DNA of 45,503 nucleotides from Oscillospiraceae bacterium. Lineage in GTDB: Bacteria; Bacillota; Clostridia; Oscillospirales; UBA644. The translations under genes were made by a program, and so were the position numbers. This document shows, piece by piece, positions 34,481 to 43,051 of the stretch. Where the stretch lies: positions 1-45,503 of the forward strand of contig SVMT01000016.1 of the NCBI GenBank assembly GCA_015067305.1, written 5' to 3'. Positions within the stretch are counted from its first letter, which is position 1; every line of letters begins with the position of its first letter. The notes beneath the pieces were generated by a model, which worked only from the letters and a program-made list of their open reading frames with translations, had not been told where the DNA came from and did no database searches.

Positions 34481-36448
34481 ATGGAACAGTATAAAAAACC
34501 GTTTTTGGGTGCGGCATATTATCCCGAAGATTGGGACGAATCTGAGATAGATTATGATATTTCAAAAATGAAGGAAGCTGGAATAACCTGCGCGAGAATT
34601 GCGGAGTTTGCTTGGTCAAAGCTTGAACCTACACCAGGTAATTATGATTTTGAGTGGGTTCATAAAGTTATTGCAAAGCTTTCGGCTGCTGATATAGGTG
34701 TCGTACTTTGTACTCCGACAGCAACCCCTCCCATATGGCTTTCCCGTATGTATCCCGATGTTCTTGTTCTCGGTGCAGATGGATTTCAGGTAAGGCACGG
34801 CGGAAGAAGACATTGCTGTTCCAATAATCCCAATTATATAGAATACAGCAAACGAATTGTTGAGGCAATGGCAAAGGAATTCGGCGCTGATGACCGTATC
34901 ATGGGTTGGCAGATAGATAATGAGATATACTTACAGGGCTGTACTTGCCCCGAATGTGAAGCTCTTTTCCGCGAGCATCTGAAGAAAAAATACGGAACTG
35001 TGGAAAACTTGAATAAAACATGGAATCTTACTCTTTGGAGTCAGGAATATTCTGATTTTGATGAAATAAGAATTCCAGTACACGCATGGCATAATCCTCA
35101 CCTTAAACTTGAATATCTTCTTTTCCAAAGTGACACTCATTCACGATATATCGGTATGCAGGCAGATATTTTGAAAAAATATACAAAAGCCCCCATTGGT
35201 ACCGATACAATGCCTCTTAACGGCGTGAATTATGAAACTCTTACGGAAAAATGTGATATAATTCAGTTTAACCATTACGATAAACCATCAGGTCTTCATG
35301 TTCAGCGTTTTTGGTTTGACTTTATTCGCACGTTAAAGGACAGACCTTTCTGGAATACTGAAACCTCAACATGTTGGAACGGATCTGAATCTACAGGTCA
35401 GGATCTTAAACCTTACGGTTTTTGCCGTGTGAATTCCTGGATGCCGGTTATTCTTGGCGGCGAAAGCACTATGTATTGGCTTTGGAGGACTCATTGGGCA
35501 GGTCATGAGCTTATGCACGGTGCAGTCCTGTATCCATCAGGCAGACCTTATCCCATTTTTGAAGAGGTCGCACGAACATCAAATGAGTTTGAAAAATGTG
35601 CCGATTTTATAAACGGTACAAAAGTAGATACTGAAATTGCGATTCATTTTACTTCCCTGAATTGGAATATGTTTTCCGTTCAGTCTGTTATCACCGGTAT
35701 TGATTACCGTTCAATGATATATGATAAGGTTTATACTCCTGTGGTAAATGCCGGCTTCCGTCCCGATGTTATCGGCGCAAAAAAAGATCTTTCTGCGTAT
35801 AAACTTCTGTTTTCTCCGTTTATGTTGACTCTCGATGACGGGGACTTGATTTCCCGTGTCAAAAACTGGGTCAATAACGGTGGTGTCTGGGTAGTTGGTC
35901 CTATGAGTGATCTTCGAAACAGTGTCGGAACTCGTTTTGCCGACAGACCGTATAATATACTCGAAGACTTTGTCGGTGTAAGACAGACATATGAAGCTCC
36001 CGACAGAGACGGTCTTATCAAAACAAATTGGTCTGACGGTTCGGAATTTGACGGGAATTATTGGTACGAACTCTTTGAAACGGACGATGATTCTCTTATT
36101 ACCGTTACGGAAGGCTATCCCACTCTTATCGGAAAATCAGTTTTGGTTCGTAAAAAAGTAGGAAAGGGAACAGTTTATGTTCTCGGAACTGTTCCTTCTT
36201 CTGAAGATATGAAGAAAATAATTGCTCTCGCCGCTGCTGATGCAGGTGTTGAAGGCTACGAGATCAGCGGAACATTGATCGTTGCACCTCGTTCAGGTGA
36301 GGCAGGCGAAGGTCTTATTGTCGCTGAATGCAAAAACGAAAAAGGATCTATCGTTCTGAAAGACGAGATGACAGATATAATTACAGGTAAAAAATACAGC
36401 GGTAAAACAGAGCTTGAACCTTACGATGTTCTGGTTCTTAAAAAATAG
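34481..36448 (+). CDS. GH42 beta-galactosidase
   Basis: A 655-residue retaining beta-galactosidase with the three-part GH42 architecture: TIM barrel, trimerisation domain with a glutamine-amidotransferase-like fold, and a small C-terminal beta domain. G-A-A-Y-Y-P-E-D-W at the N-terminus is diagnostic. The acid/base is E148 in Q-I-D-N-E and the nucleophile is E294 in W-N-T-E-T. The C-T-C-P-E-C segment gives the structural zinc cysteines. No signal peptide, so it acts on imported galacto-oligosaccharides, feeding galT. AAAGGGAG precedes the ATG. Confidence 0.95.
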   Translation: MEQYKKPFLGAAYYPEDWDESEIDYDISKMKEAGITCARIAEFAWSKLEPTPGNYDFEWVHKVIAKLSAADIGVVLCTPTATPPIWLSRMYPDVLVLGADGFQVRHGGRRHCCSNNPNYIEYSKRIVEAMAKEFGADDRIMGWQIDNEIYLQGCTCPECEALFREHLKKKYGTVENLNKTWNLTLWSQEYSDFDEIRIPVHAWHNPHLKLEYLLFQSDTHSRYIGMQADILKKYTKAPIGTDTMPLNGVNYETLTEKCDIIQFNHYDKPSGLHVQRFWFDFIRTLKDRPFWNTETSTCWNGSESTGQDLKPYGFCRVNSWMPVILGGESTMYWLWRTHWAGHELMHGAVLYPSGRPYPIFEEVARTSNEFEKCADFINGTKVDTEIAIHFTSLNWNMFSVQSVITGIDYRSMIYDKVYTPVVNAGFRPDVIGAKKDLSAYKLLFSPFMLTLDDGDLISRVKNWVNNGGVWVVGPMSDLRNSVGTRFADRPYNILEDFVGVRQTYEAPDRDGLIKTNWSDGSEFDGNYWYELFETDDDSLITVTEGYPTLIGKSVLVRKKVGKGTVYVLGTVPSSEDMKKIIALAAADAGVEGYEISGTLIVAPRSGEAGEGLIVAECKNEKGSIVLKDEMTDIITGKKYSGKTELEPYDVLVLKK

Positions 36449-36479
36449 AAATATTGTTGAAAAGTTCAAAAATAATTTG

Positions 36480-36508
36480 TTGTGTTTTTCTTTTGATAGT
36501 GTTATAAT
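36480..36508 (+). promoter_or_regulatory. Promoter of the second GRE gene
   Basis: TTGTGT (36480-36485), a 17-bp spacer and TATAAT (36503-36508). Confidence 0.65.
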
Positions 36509-36540
36509 TTTTATACGGAAAACTTCCGACAGTTAAAGAC

Positions 36541-36581
36541 AAAAGGAGAAATAATCAACTTGTTTTGATTACGTAAGTATT
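36541..36581 (+). promoter_or_regulatory. RBS and leader hairpin before the second GRE
   Basis: AAAAGGAG at 36541-36548 is the only strong Shine-Dalgarno sequence, yet lies about 34 nt before the ATG at 36582. Between them a 7-bp hairpin (TAATCAA at 36552-36558, TTGATTA at 36565-36571) would, if folded, bring the effective spacing to about 13 nt. No in-frame start with a better RBS exists. Confidence 0.5.
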
Positions 36582-38738
36582 ATGAATATAAAACATATAG
36601 AGCCGTTTGCGTGGGGCTATATCCATGCCGGACGCGAAAATAAAGAGTACCGTATCGCTAACGGTATGCGTGTTTTTGCGGAAGAACTGGAAGTTAATAT
36701 CAATACCGGGAATTGGTTCCAATCACCTCTCGGAGCTGCTTGGGCTTCAGCTGTAAGATACAGCCGTGCTGAAGGCATAGATCTTAATGAGGGTATCAAA
36801 AACAGAAATGCTGAAAAACTTACAGAGCTTTCTGACCTTGAAGAATTGAACTTCTATTTTGACTATTTCCGTCCGTACGAAACCGTAAGAGTTATCAGTA
36901 AGGTTAGGACCCCTCTTCAGGAAAAGCTTGAAATAAATAAATGCTGTTGGGCTGCAGGCGGAGGACATTCTAATCCTGACTACGAAATGCTCCTTCGTAT
37001 AGGTACAAATGGTATAAGAGAAAAAATCGCAAGGTTCAGAAAAATACATACCGACAAGCAGGATTTCTATGACGCTCTTATTCTCGCAGTTGAAACTCTT
37101 GAAACTGTTGCCGATAAATACAGGGCAAAAGCTCTTGAAATGATCGGAACTTCTGAAGGAGAAGATAAAGTTCTTGCAGAGCGCCTTGCGGAAGCTTTCT
37201 CTAATATACCGAGAAATAAACCGAGAAATTTCTTCGAGGCTTGTCAGTTTTTCTGGCTCGCGTTCTCATTGATGGACATTGACTCTCCGGGACTTTTTGA
37301 CTATGCTCTCGGTGGTTACTATACCGATTCTGAATTTGATTACAAATGTCTCGAACAGCTTTGGGAACTTTTCCATAACACACGTACCTGGAACACCTGT
37401 ATCGGACGCAGTGATGAATTCGGAAATGACTATACAAACTCTTTGACTTATGCAGTCCTCAGGGTTGCAAAGGATAAAAAATACAATACTCCCAATATTA
37501 CAATGCGTGTAAATAAAAATACCCCCAAGGATCTTTGGGATCTTGCTCTCGAAACCCTTGCAACAGGTATCGGTATGCCTGCAATTTACAACGACCTTTC
37601 CGTTTGCACGGCTCTTGAAGCTATTGGAATTCCACCGTCCGACGCTCATCTCTACTGCATGAACGGCTGTAATCAGATAGATATTTATGGTAAATCCCAC
37701 ATGGGTCTTGAAGACGGAGAGATAAGCGTCATCAAAGCTCTTGAATTTGCTCTTTTCAGAGGCGTATGTCAGTTCTCCATGGAAAAACTAGCTCCGGATA
37801 CAGGGGATCCCGAAAAATTCGAGACATTTGAAGACCTTATGAATGCGTATAAGGCTCAGATCGAATATATGGCTGATTACATTACTGAAACATCTAATAA
37901 GGCACAGGAAGTCTTTGCAACAGATGCTCCAAACCCGTGGAAATCCATAATGGTTCAGGGCTGTATCGAAAAAGGTCTTGACTACAAGAACAGAGGACCT
38001 ATTTACGGTCACGGTCAGGTTCTCACAGAAGGCCTTCCCGATACTGCAGACAGCCTTGCCGCAATCAAACATTTCGTATACGACACAAAGAAATATACAA
38101 TGAAACAGCTTATTTCCGCACTTTCGAGTAATTTCGAGGGCTATGATGAGCTTTACAAGGACTTTGCAGGCTACGATAAATTCGGTAACGATGTGGAAGA
38201 AGTTGACGCAATTTATGCGGAAATTACAGACCATGTTTACAGATATTTCAGAACGAAAAAGACTTTCCGTGGCGGAACTTTCGGCGTAGGATGCAGTACA
38301 TTCCACAGAGCACCCAACTACGGCTTCCACGTAGGCGCACTTCCCAACGGCAAAAAACGCGGCGAAAAGCTTCTTGCGGACAGTATCGGCGCAACACCGG
38401 GTAAGGATACGAACGGTCCCACAGCACTTCTGAAATCCGTAATGTGCTGTAATCAGTTCCTTGCAACAAGCGGTAACGTTCTTCAGATGAAATTTGCGAA
38501 ATCTCAGTTTGGCACTCCCAGCGGCAAAGCCGGCTTTACAGCCATTGCCGAAACATATTTCAGCAACGGCGGTCAGACGCTCCAGATAAATGTCCTTTCC
38601 CGTGAAGAGCTTTTGGATGCACAGAAACACCCCGAAAATTATAAGAACCTTATTGTCCGTGTCGGCGGTTTCAGCGAATATTTCACAAGACTTGCAGAAC
38701 CCCTCCAGGATAATATCATCAAGAGAACGGAAAACTAA
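36582..38738 (+). CDS. Glycyl radical enzyme with Cys-Asn-Gln active-site motif, no adjacent activase
   Basis: A 718-residue GRE of the PFL superfamily. The active-site cysteine is C363 in M-N-G-C-N-Q. The C-terminal radical loop reads R-V-G-G-F with the radical glycine at about G696. A G-C-I-E-K-G-L-D-Y segment further on is common to the superfamily and also found in the first GRE. In GRE dehydratases the residue two after the cysteine is a glutamate used as general acid/base; here it is Gln (Q365), so the chemistry may differ. No activase gene is next to it; the one at 2472 could serve. It lies directly downstream of GH42 with its own promoter and a hairpin leader. Confidence 0.9.
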   Translation: MNIKHIEPFAWGYIHAGRENKEYRIANGMRVFAEELEVNINTGNWFQSPLGAAWASAVRYSRAEGIDLNEGIKNRNAEKLTELSDLEELNFYFDYFRPYETVRVISKVRTPLQEKLEINKCCWAAGGGHSNPDYEMLLRIGTNGIREKIARFRKIHTDKQDFYDALILAVETLETVADKYRAKALEMIGTSEGEDKVLAERLAEAFSNIPRNKPRNFFEACQFFWLAFSLMDIDSPGLFDYALGGYYTDSEFDYKCLEQLWELFHNTRTWNTCIGRSDEFGNDYTNSLTYAVLRVAKDKKYNTPNITMRVNKNTPKDLWDLALETLATGIGMPAIYNDLSVCTALEAIGIPPSDAHLYCMNGCNQIDIYGKSHMGLEDGEISVIKALEFALFRGVCQFSMEKLAPDTGDPEKFETFEDLMNAYKAQIEYMADYITETSNKAQEVFATDAPNPWKSIMVQGCIEKGLDYKNRGPIYGHGQVLTEGLPDTADSLAAIKHFVYDTKKYTMKQLISALSSNFEGYDELYKDFAGYDKFGNDVEEVDAIYAEITDHVYRYFRTKKTFRGGTFGVGCSTFHRAPNYGFHVGALPNGKKRGEKLLADSIGATPGKDTNGPTALLKSVMCCNQFLATSGNVLQMKFAKSQFGTPSGKAGFTAIAETYFSNGGQTLQINVLSREELLDAQKHPENYKNLIVRVGGFSEYFTRLAEPLQDNIIKRTEN

Positions 38739-38745
38739 AAAAATT

Positions 38746-38775
38746 GACCGCCTTGTATTTTCAGGGCGGTCTTTC
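38746..38775 (+). terminator. Terminator of the second GRE gene
   Basis: GACCGCC (38746-38752) pairs with GGCGGTC (38765-38771), followed by a short T-rich stretch. Confidence 0.75.
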
Positions 38776-38777
38776 TG

Positions 38778-38830
38778 TTGACATGTGGACTTTTTTGTGG
38801 TATAATAATTGCAGGCAATCATTATACAAT
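38778..38830 (+). promoter_or_regulatory. Promoter with downstream dyad, matching the 5'-end repeat
   Basis: TTGACA (38778-38783), a 17-bp spacer and TATAAT (38801-38806). The -10 box begins a dyad (arms about 38801-38812 and 38815-38826) almost identical to the TATAAT-plus-dyad at 3-30 and 121-148, upstream of the first GRE. Confidence 0.75.
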
Positions 38831-38903
38831 ATTGCAAGTAATTATTTTATCCAAGAAAACCGATATTTATCAATGTATACTTTTATTAGGGAGGCTTACA
38901 TAA

Positions 38904-39110
38904 ATGGATGAAAACAAAAAGGTTAACATATGGGTCGTTGTTGTGACTTGTTTTTGTGCCGTTGTCTGGAATATCAATTTGATCGTTGATTTTATATACG
39001 GATACACGAATACGGTTTCTTTTGTTCTCCATATCATTTGTGCAATAGCATGGGATATTTGCGCTGTAATATGGATAATTCGTTATATAAACTCAAAGAA
39101 AGATGTATAG
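38904..39110 (+). CDS. Small two-span membrane protein
   Basis: A 68-residue protein with two hydrophobic helices (about 8-30 and 38-60) and charged ends (M-D-E-N-K-K and N-S-K-K-D). GGGAGG lies upstream of the ATG, so translation is well supported. It is followed 7 nt later by the DUF1349 gene on the same transcript. Function unknown. Confidence 0.7.
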   Translation: MDENKKVNIWVVVVTCFCAVVWNINLIVDFIYGYTNTVSFVLHIICAIAWDICAVIWIIRYINSKKDV

Positions 39111-39117
39111 GTGAAAA

Positions 39118-39726
39118 ATGAAAGTAGATACAAAGAAGTTGAAATGGCTCAGAGCTCCTGAGTATTACGAAATATCAGAAGAAAAAATAGTGGTCGTAAC
39201 AGAGCCATATACAGATCTGTGGCAGAGAACATACTATCACTTCAGAAATGACAATGCTCCAGTCCTGCAAATGGAGACGAATGAAAAGTATTTTTCTTTT
39301 GTGGTGAAAACAGAATTTGATACAAAAGTGCGTTATGACCAAAGCGGTATTGTAATGTATCTTGACAGCGAAAACTGGCTTAAAGCTTCCGTTGAATATG
39401 AGAACTCTCAGATCCAGCGCCTTGGCAGCGTTGTGACAAATAACGGGTATTCAGATTGGTCCTCCGTGGATATTGACCCTTCAATTAAATCAATATGGTT
39501 CAGATTGAGCCGCAGAGGTGACGATTTCTGTATTGAAAATTCTACAGACGGTCTGAATTTCAAACAGATGCGTATTTGCCATATGTTCAATGCGAAGGAC
39601 ACAATCAGTTTTGGAATATATGCTTGCAGTGCGGAAAATTCTTCGTTCAAGGCGACTTTTACGGATATGGAAATTACGGAATGTAAATGGATTGCCCATG
39701 ACGGTCAGCAACCCGATGATGAGTAG
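39118..39726 (+). CDS. DUF1349 domain protein (concanavalin A-like)
   Basis: A 202-residue single-domain protein of the DUF1349 (regulation of enolase 1-like) family. It shows the lectin/glucanase-like beta-sandwich segments F-S-F-V-V-K-T-E-F, D-Q-S-G-I-V-M-Y-L-D-S-E-N-W-L-K and V-E-Y-E-N, typical of this family. Its role is unproven; the fold suggests binding of a carbohydrate. It lies in a short operon with the small membrane protein and the amidohydrolase. Confidence 0.85.
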   Translation: MKVDTKKLKWLRAPEYYEISEEKIVVVTEPYTDLWQRTYYHFRNDNAPVLQMETNEKYFSFVVKTEFDTKVRYDQSGIVMYLDSENWLKASVEYENSQIQRLGSVVTNNGYSDWSSVDIDPSIKSIWFRLSRRGDDFCIENSTDGLNFKQMRICHMFNAKDTISFGIYACSAENSSFKATFTDMEITECKWIAHDGQQPDDE

Positions 39727-39755
39727 TTTCTATAGTATTAAGAGGTTAAACCAAG

Positions 39756-40595
39756 ATGTTTAAATGGAAAGAAATACCAAAAATTGATGCTCATATTCAT
39801 TTATTGCCTGATGATGTTATAGAGGCAAACAGGGGATATGGTGATGTCTTCGTCGATTACGGTAGTCTCAGTGATTATCTGAATATAATGGACAAATATA
39901 ATATTGAGAGTTCTTTCATTATGCCGTTTAATGATCCATATATGTTGTCAATGGATTTCAATGTCGAAACTGTTCATTTCAATCTTAAAAAAATGGTTTC
40001 TTGTGCTCCGACAAGACTACGTTGTTTTGCTGATGTTGACATTAGAAATAATATTGATCAGACGATAACAGAGTTGGAGAACACGCTTTTTCAAAGTGAG
40101 TTTGTAGGAATAAAATTGCACCCCACAAATACAGGTTATCCGATAGACGGCATATATTACGACGGAATCTTTCAGTATGCAAGCGATAATGGGGTTTTGG
40201 TAGAAATTCATTCCTATCCCAGAGAGCATTTAAAAGATGACGTGTGTTCGCCTCGCAGAATAAACAATGTCCTTAGTAAATATCCGAGGCTGAAAGTTTC
40301 TATTGCTCATCTTGGAGGCTTTCAGTATGAAGAACTATACGGATTTAATGCATATTTTAATATATCTTCTGTTTTACCTGATATCGTCAAAAGATTTGGT
40401 ATTGGTGAGGCAAATAAAATATTGCGGTCTATTGGGGTAGATAGATTGATTTTTGCAACAGATTATCCTGATAGCAGATCTTTAAAACCAACCGAGATTT
40501 ACGAAACATACTTTGAAATTCTTGATAAAATGGATTTTACTTTTGAAGAAGCTGAAAAAATATGCAGATACAATGTACTAAAATGGAAAGGTTAG
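39756..40595 (+). CDS. Amidohydrolase-family metal-dependent hydrolase
   Basis: A 279-residue TIM-barrel protein of the amidohydrolase-2 type. Metal ligands are seen in order: D-A-H-I-H near the N-terminus, V-G-I-K-L-H-P, V-E-I-H-S, S-I-A-H-L-G and the late F-A-T-D-Y-P aspartate. Such enzymes hydrolyse or decarboxylate lactones, cyclic acids or aromatic acids; the substrate here is unknown. The RBS is AAGAGG. Its last codons lie just before or overlap the MutT start. A sugar-lactone or uronate-type substrate would fit the neighbouring genes (inference). Confidence 0.85.
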   Translation: MFKWKEIPKIDAHIHLLPDDVIEANRGYGDVFVDYGSLSDYLNIMDKYNIESSFIMPFNDPYMLSMDFNVETVHFNLKKMVSCAPTRLRCFADVDIRNNIDQTITELENTLFQSEFVGIKLHPTNTGYPIDGIYYDGIFQYASDNGVLVEIHSYPREHLKDDVCSPRRINNVLSKYPRLKVSIAHLGGFQYEELYGFNAYFNISSVLPDIVKRFGIGEANKILRSIGVDRLIFATDYPDSRSLKPTEIYETYFEILDKMDFTFEEAEKICRYNVLKWKG

Positions 40596-40603
40596 ATCTT
40601 AAA

Positions 40604-40990
40604 ATGGTTCAGGTAGTTACAGCCCTGATTTGGGAAAATGATAAATTTTTGATCTGCCAGCGTCCTGCGCACAAGGGCAACGGTCTTTTGTGGGAGTTTG
40701 TGGGCGGAAAGGTTGAAGCGGGGGAGACATTGCAGGAAGCACTTATCCGTGAGTGCCGCGAAGAACTTAATGTGACTGTTTCCGTGGGTGATGTTTTTGA
40801 CGAGGTTGATCATGTTTACCCCGATATTTCCGTACATATCACGTTTTTCAATGCAAAAATAGTCGAGGGTGTTCCTCAGAAGCTTGAACATAACGACATC
40901 AGATGGATAACTCCCGACGAGCTCCCGAATTATGCTTTTTGTGCCGCTGATGACGGAATGCTGAAAAAGATCATGAGGAAATCTTCATAA
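40604..40990 (+). CDS. Nudix hydrolase, MutT-like (8-oxo-dGTP diphosphatase type)
   Basis: A 128-residue protein with a full Nudix box at about residues 35-57: G-K-V-E-A-G-E, then R-E-C-R-E-E-L. The L-L-W-E-F-V-G-G-K-V-E context matches MutT, which hydrolyses oxidised dGTP to prevent mutation. I prefer the ATG at 40604 (M-V-Q-V-V-T-A-L-I-W) because family members begin here; an in-frame ATG at 40562 overlaps the amidohydrolase. Confidence 0.9.
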   Translation: MVQVVTALIWENDKFLICQRPAHKGNGLLWEFVGGKVEAGETLQEALIRECREELNVTVSVGDVFDEVDHVYPDISVHITFFNAKIVEGVPQKLEHNDIRWITPDELPNYAFCAADDGMLKKIMRKSS

Positions 40991-41008
40991 TCGTTCAAAA
41001 TCTGGGAC

Positions 41009-41037
41009 TTGCATTTTGATTCAATATGTGCTATAAT
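41009..41037 (+). promoter_or_regulatory. Promoter of the GDPD gene
   Basis: TTGCAT (41009-41014), a 17-bp spacer and TATAAT (41032-41037). Confidence 0.75.
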
Positions 41038-41084
41038 ATAATAATCTTATAGAAGGAAAAATAAAATTTGAAAGGATATTTAAC

Positions 41085-42095
41085 ATGAAAAAACACAGAG
41101 TTTTAAAGGTGTTGGGTATCATAGTGGCGGCAATAGTGCTGTTTTTTGTCGTTATAAATGTGATCCCTCCCAAGAAAAATGTATCAAACAACCCATTTAT
41201 TGTTGAAAAGGGAGATCTTCCAATGATTGCGGCTCACCGTGGCGGAAGCGACAATAATCCCGAAAATACGCTCCTTGCTTTCAGGGAAGCAGTTGAGACT
41301 ATCGGAGTTGATATTATCGAGAGTGACCTCTACCTCACAAAGGACGGCTATCTCGTGTACAATCACGACAGTTATATTGACGAGACCTGCAATATCAACG
41401 GTGACTTAACTCTTGACGAGGTCGAAGATCTTTGCGACGATAAGAGCAACCGCCATTACATAGAAGATATGACTCTTGCAGAGCTTCAGCAGTACAATTT
41501 CGGCTATTATTTTGAAAATGAAAACGGAGAACGTATCTATAAAGATGCTGAAGATATTGAAGCTATGGGGCTTCAGATCGCAACCGTGGATCAGCTTTTT
41601 GAAATGTTCTACGAAAGTCACCCCGATCTTCTGTTCATTGTTGAAATTAAAAACGGTGGCGAAAGAGGCTACGAAGCCTGCCGCATACTCTCCGAAACTC
41701 TGGATAAATATCCCGAATATAAAGATCAGATAGTTATCGGTACTTTCAATGATGAGATCGAAACCGAACTCAAAACAAAATACCCCGAACTTCTCAGAGG
41801 TGCTCCCACAGGTACTGCCGCAAAATTTGTTCTTACGCAGTATGTCGGTGTGAATATTTTTGATAACAGCGATTTTGCTTGTCTTCAGATACCCATGTCT
41901 TACGATCTCGGCGTAGAGATACCCTTGGTAAATCAAGGACTTATCAACAGAGCGCACCGCAGAAATATCGCAGTTCAGTATTGGACCATAAACGATGCCG
42001 ATGACATGAGAACACTTATTGAAATGGGTGTTGACTGCATCATGACTGACGACCCCATATTGCTGAAAGAAGTTCTTGAAGAATACCGCAAATAA
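41085..42095 (+). CDS. Membrane-anchored glycerophosphodiester phosphodiesterase
   Basis: A 336-residue protein. Residues about 8-27 are an N-terminal membrane anchor or signal segment preceded by K-K-H-R, so the catalytic part faces outward. The GDPD barrel begins A-A-H-R-G-G at H51; E60 (N-P-E-N-T), E79/D81 (E-S-D) and H94 (Y-N-H-D) complete the metal and catalytic residues. It hydrolyses glycerophosphodiesters to glycerol 3-phosphate and an alcohol. GAAAGG precedes the ATG. Confidence 0.93.
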   Translation: MKKHRVLKVLGIIVAAIVLFFVVINVIPPKKNVSNNPFIVEKGDLPMIAAHRGGSDNNPENTLLAFREAVETIGVDIIESDLYLTKDGYLVYNHDSYIDETCNINGDLTLDEVEDLCDDKSNRHYIEDMTLAELQQYNFGYYFENENGERIYKDAEDIEAMGLQIATVDQLFEMFYESHPDLLFIVEIKNGGERGYEACRILSETLDKYPEYKDQIVIGTFNDEIETELKTKYPELLRGAPTGTAAKFVLTQYVGVNIFDNSDFACLQIPMSYDLGVEIPLVNQGLINRAHRRNIAVQYWTINDADDMRTLIEMGVDCIMTDDPILLKEVLEEYRK

Positions 42096-42132
42096 TTAGA
42101 ATAATAAACATTTATTATAAGGAGAAATTACT

Positions 42133-42996
42133 ATGAATAAATTAACAGACACATTTGTACTTTCCAACGGTGTAAAAGTTCCCTGCATCGGTTACGGAAC
42201 ATATCTTACACCCGACGGCGAAGTTGCTAAAAATTCCGTCATGGAAGCCCTCAAAGTAGGTTACCGTCATGTTGACACCGCATTTGCATACGGCAACGAA
42301 TCTGCAGTCGGCGAAGGCATCAAAGCTTCAGGAGTAAAAAGAGAGGATATTTTTGTTACCACAAAACATTGGGTAATAATGAGAGGCTTTGAAAAAGCTA
42401 CAGAAGCTATTGATATTTCTCTTAAAAATCTTGGTCTTGACTATCTTGACCTTTATCTCATTCATTGGCCCTGCGTTGAAAAGGTTTCACCCGATTGGAA
42501 AGAGATCAATGCCGGCACATGGAAGGCTTTTGAAGACGCATACAAAGCTGGAAAGATCAGAGCCATCGGCGTTTCCAACTTCCAGAAGAAACATTACGAC
42601 GCACTTGCTGAAATGTGCGAGATCAAACCCATGGTAAACCAGATCGAATTCCACCCCGGTTACACACAGCCCGAAGCAGTAAAATATTCTCAGGAACAGG
42701 GAATGCTCGTTCAGGCGTTCAGCCCCCTCGGTTGCGGCGCAGTTCTCAACGATGAAACACTCAAAGGCATTGCCGCAAAATATAACAAGAGCGTGGCTCA
42801 GATCTGCCTCAGATTCGTTCTCCAGTCAGGCCTCAATGTTCTCACCAAATCTGTAACACCTTCCAGAATTCTGGAAAACACACAGATCTTCGACTTCGAA
42901 CTTGCCGCTGAAGACATGGCTACGATCAACGCTATGCCCGAACTTGGCTTCACGGGCTGGCTCCCCGAAAACGCACCAGCAGATGCACTTGTGTAA
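42133..42996 (+). CDS. Aldo/keto reductase
   Basis: A 287-residue NADPH-type aldo/keto reductase barrel. The catalytic tetrad D48-Y53-K78-H111 is intact (V-D-T-A-F-A-Y, T-T-K-H-W, L-I-H-W-P). I-G-V-S-N-F and L-T-K-S-V-T-P-S-R-I are the usual cofactor segments, as in 2,5-diketo-gluconate reductase-like AKRs. It could reduce methylglyoxal or keto-sugars; the true substrate is unknown. AAGGAG precedes the ATG. Confidence 0.93.
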   Translation: MNKLTDTFVLSNGVKVPCIGYGTYLTPDGEVAKNSVMEALKVGYRHVDTAFAYGNESAVGEGIKASGVKREDIFVTTKHWVIMRGFEKATEAIDISLKNLGLDYLDLYLIHWPCVEKVSPDWKEINAGTWKAFEDAYKAGKIRAIGVSNFQKKHYDALAEMCEIKPMVNQIEFHPGYTQPEAVKYSQEQGMLVQAFSPLGCGAVLNDETLKGIAAKYNKSVAQICLRFVLQSGLNVLTKSVTPSRILENTQIFDFELAAEDMATINAMPELGFTGWLPENAPADALV

Positions 42997-43005
42997 ACTT
43001 TGATA

Positions 43006-43051
43006 AAAAATACCCCACCGATGAGTTTTAGTTCATCGGTGGGGTATTTTT
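43006..43051. terminator. Bidirectional terminator between convergent genes
   Basis: A 19-bp stem (43006-43024 with 43033-43051) with an 8-nt loop and A/T-rich ends; it ends the AKR gene and the minus-strand GNAT gene. Confidence 0.9.
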
